From Pseudalkalibacillus berkeleyi (GTDB lineage: Bacteria; Bacillota; Bacilli; Bacillales; Fictibacillaceae), in NCBI RefSeq assembly GCF_021608225.1, contig NZ_JAKIJS010000002.1:62001-126000 (forward strand): a stretch of DNA of 64,000 nt, given 5' to 3'. The position numbers and the translations under genes were made by a program. Shown here piece by piece: positions 63,095 through 64,000 of this stretch. The notes beneath the pieces are model-generated. The model ran no database searches. It was not told the origin of the DNA and was given only the letters and a program-made list of their open reading frames with translations. Numbering within the stretch: the stretch's first letter is position 1; each line of letters begins with the position of its first letter.

Positions 63095-63328
63095 ATGAAA
63101 AAGAAAGGCAGTCTTGAAAATCGGTTACATGTTTGTCGTGCTGAACGGAAATTATCACAGGGGGACCTGGCCAAGAAGGTTGGGGTAAGTAGACAAACCA
63201 TTTCCTCTTTGGAAGCGAACCGTTACAATCCATCACTAATTTTAGCGTTTGAACTCGCTCGTGTTCTTGACACTGATATCACAGAACTCTTCACTTATTA
63301 TCAAGATCAAGAAGATGGGAATCCGTAA
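63095..63328 (+). CDS. XRE-family transcriptional regulator
   Basis: A 77-aa, single HTH_3 protein: LENRLHVCRAERKLSQGDLA then KKVGVSRQTISSLEANRYNP, typical of small Bacillus YozG-like repressors. ATG 63095 follows GAGGGG. It is 19 bases upstream of a membrane protein gene, the usual pairing. It probably binds the 13-bp inverted repeat just upstream. Confidence 0.92.
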   Translation: MKKKGSLENRLHVCRAERKLSQGDLAKKVGVSRQTISSLEANRYNPSLILAFELARVLDTDITELFTYYQDQEDGNP

Positions 63329-63347
63329 ATCTATCAGGGGGTAAAAA

Positions 63348-63635
63348 ATGATTTCAATCTTTAGTACAATTGCGACATTTATGTTAGCTTTCTCTATATT
63401 CTATGTTGGCAGCTTTGTAGCAACAGAAGGGAAAGATGAAAGAGGTCAACAAATAATGGGGAAAGCAAGTATCTATACATATATCCTTGTCACTGTTGGC
63501 TTTGTTGCTATAGTTATAGTAGAAGCGATGATGACATTATCTTTAGAACAATTCATGGAAGTATTGGGCATTGTATATGGACTACTGGCGACCGTTCACG
63601 CTTTCTTAATATATCGATTCAAAAAACAATACTAA
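63348..63635 (+). CDS. Small membrane protein paired with the XRE regulator
   Basis: A 95-aa protein with three helices (STIATFMLAFSIFYVGSFV, YTYILVTVGFVAIVIVEAMM, VLGIVYGLLATVHAFLIY) and a conserved-type loop TEGKDERGQQIMGKASIY, as in DUF2178-like proteins beside XRE regulators. CAGGGGGTAAAAA precedes ATG 63348. Converges with the next gene; stops overlap by 17 bases. Confidence 0.8.
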   Translation: MISIFSTIATFMLAFSIFYVGSFVATEGKDERGQQIMGKASIYTYILVTVGFVAIVIVEAMMTLSLEQFMEVLGIVYGLLATVHAFLIYRFKKQY

Positions 63636-63849
63636 GGTGAAAAGGAAAAATTAAAAGGCCATTATCATGATCGAAATTCCGGTCAGATAATCGGCCTTTA
63701 TGTTTGTTCTGATTCAATTTGTCTTTCTTCGTTTTCGTCTTACGTGTTTGTAAATCCATTAATGCGTAGTCGCTTCTGTTCCATTCAGGGTTGCGTCTGC
63801 CTTCACGTTCAAGCTTTCTACGCTTCTTCCAAGCTTTGCTTTTGCTCAC
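63619..63849 (-). CDS. Small basic protein, about 76 aa
   Basis: Lys/Arg-rich: MSKSKAWKKRRKLEREGRRN then PEWNRSDYALMDLQTRKTKT, KKDKLNQNKHKGRLS. This pattern is common in short Bacillaceae proteins that may bind nucleic acid, but no name is certain. GTG 63849 is chosen because AAGGAG lies eight bases upstream; ATG 63855 and GTG 63858 sit almost on the site. The 3' end runs through a terminator hairpin, so the last ~15 residues may be atypical. Confidence 0.7.
   Translation of the reverse strand: MSKSKAWKKRRKLEREGRRNPEWNRSDYALMDLQTRKTKTKKDKLNQNKHKGRLSDRNFDHDNGLLIFPFHLSIVF
63654..63699. terminator. Bidirectional terminator
   Basis: AAAGGCC (63654-63660) with GGCCTTT (63693-63699) and inner ATTATC/GATAAT. 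Confidence 0.85.
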
Positions 63850-63929
63850 TTTCATCACTCCTTAGACTGTTTCTATATATTTTATCAATAAAATCAAGAA
63901 ATGGCACGATTGCTATGAAGGAATATCGC

Positions 63930-64000
63930 CATTTCGCGTAATAATCTCGACATTTCGAGGTATAATCCGGACATTTCACGAAAGTATCTGGCCATTTCGA
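63930..64000. repeat. 21-bp tandem repeat running off the window
   Basis: CATTTCG or CATTTCA starts at 63930, 63951, 63972 and 63993, exactly 21 bases apart, followed by variable ATAATC-type halves. At least three full copies; the end is outside the window. Confidence 0.85.

Noticed and set aside
1-64000. tRNA, rRNA, transposase or prophage genes
   Set aside because: Looked for and not seen; all long ORFs are accounted for by other families.

Overview
The window is a stretch of chromosome from a low-GC, endospore-forming member of the Bacillaceae. Evidence: a Bacillus-type lia envelope-stress operon, the tenA/tenI/thiOSGFDE thiamine operon behind a TPP riboswitch, yfmL, ywbE, bacterial nitric oxide synthase, a KinB-like kinase, a Met T-box, sigma-B-like promoters, and consistent AGGAGG ribosome sites. 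The genus cannot be fixed from the sequence alone. No tRNA, rRNA, CRISPR array, transposase or prophage was seen.

Layout. 0-4.5 kb: the end of selO, a 21-bp minisatellite, and a PLD/helicase/DUF3427 gene broken into at least three frames beside a convergent NUDIX gene. 4.7-13.2 kb: unlinked metabolic and membrane genes (phosphotransferase, MFS exporter, threonine-aldolase-like enzyme, CHRD protein, DUF1385 and YczE-type membrane proteins), with four copies of a GGGAC...GTCCC dispersed repeat. 13.3-16.6 kb: a two-gene minus-strand operon of an ATP-grasp ligase and a 659-aa protein whose C-terminal half has a papain-like Cys-His-Asn signature; this is the best candidate for an undescribed system. 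16.8-22.6 kb: secreted and oxidative enzymes (3D-domain wall protein, metzincin protease, flavin amine oxidase, subtilisin-like protease) around nine copies of a 52-bp tandem repeat. 22.8-36.8 kb: an RND pump behind a perfect inverted repeat, DUF1287, two Ala-rich microproteins, a lipase, a KinB-like kinase, a duplicated DUF2294 protein, a nuclease-Rad3 helicase, an AGCS symporter, and two small genes of 55 and 44 codons.

36.9-46.2 kb: panE, yfmL plus a methyltransferase, ywbE, nos, an NlpC/P60 protein with Ser in place of the catalytic Cys, then liaI-liaH-(attenuator)-liaF-liaS-liaR. 46.3-55.5 kb: promoter, TPP riboswitch and eleven co-directional genes joining thiamine salvage and uptake (tenA, ykoEDC) with thiazole synthesis (tenI, thiO, thiS, thiG, thiF) and the HMP-P kinase and coupling steps (thiD, thiE). 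55.6-64 kb: rarD and assorted small genes, a sigma-B-type stress flavoprotein-like gene, a nitrilase-like enzyme, a Met T-box controlling a zinc-type MetRS, a decayed HAD phosphatase, and an XRE regulator/membrane protein pair behind a 13-bp perfect inverted repeat.

A striking feature is five unrelated families of short intergenic tandem repeats (periods 21, 52, 42, 20 and 21 bp) in 64 kb, each lying outside genes and mostly just 3' of a gene. Several genes carry frameshifts or lost starts; these could be real decay or, where noted, assembly error.
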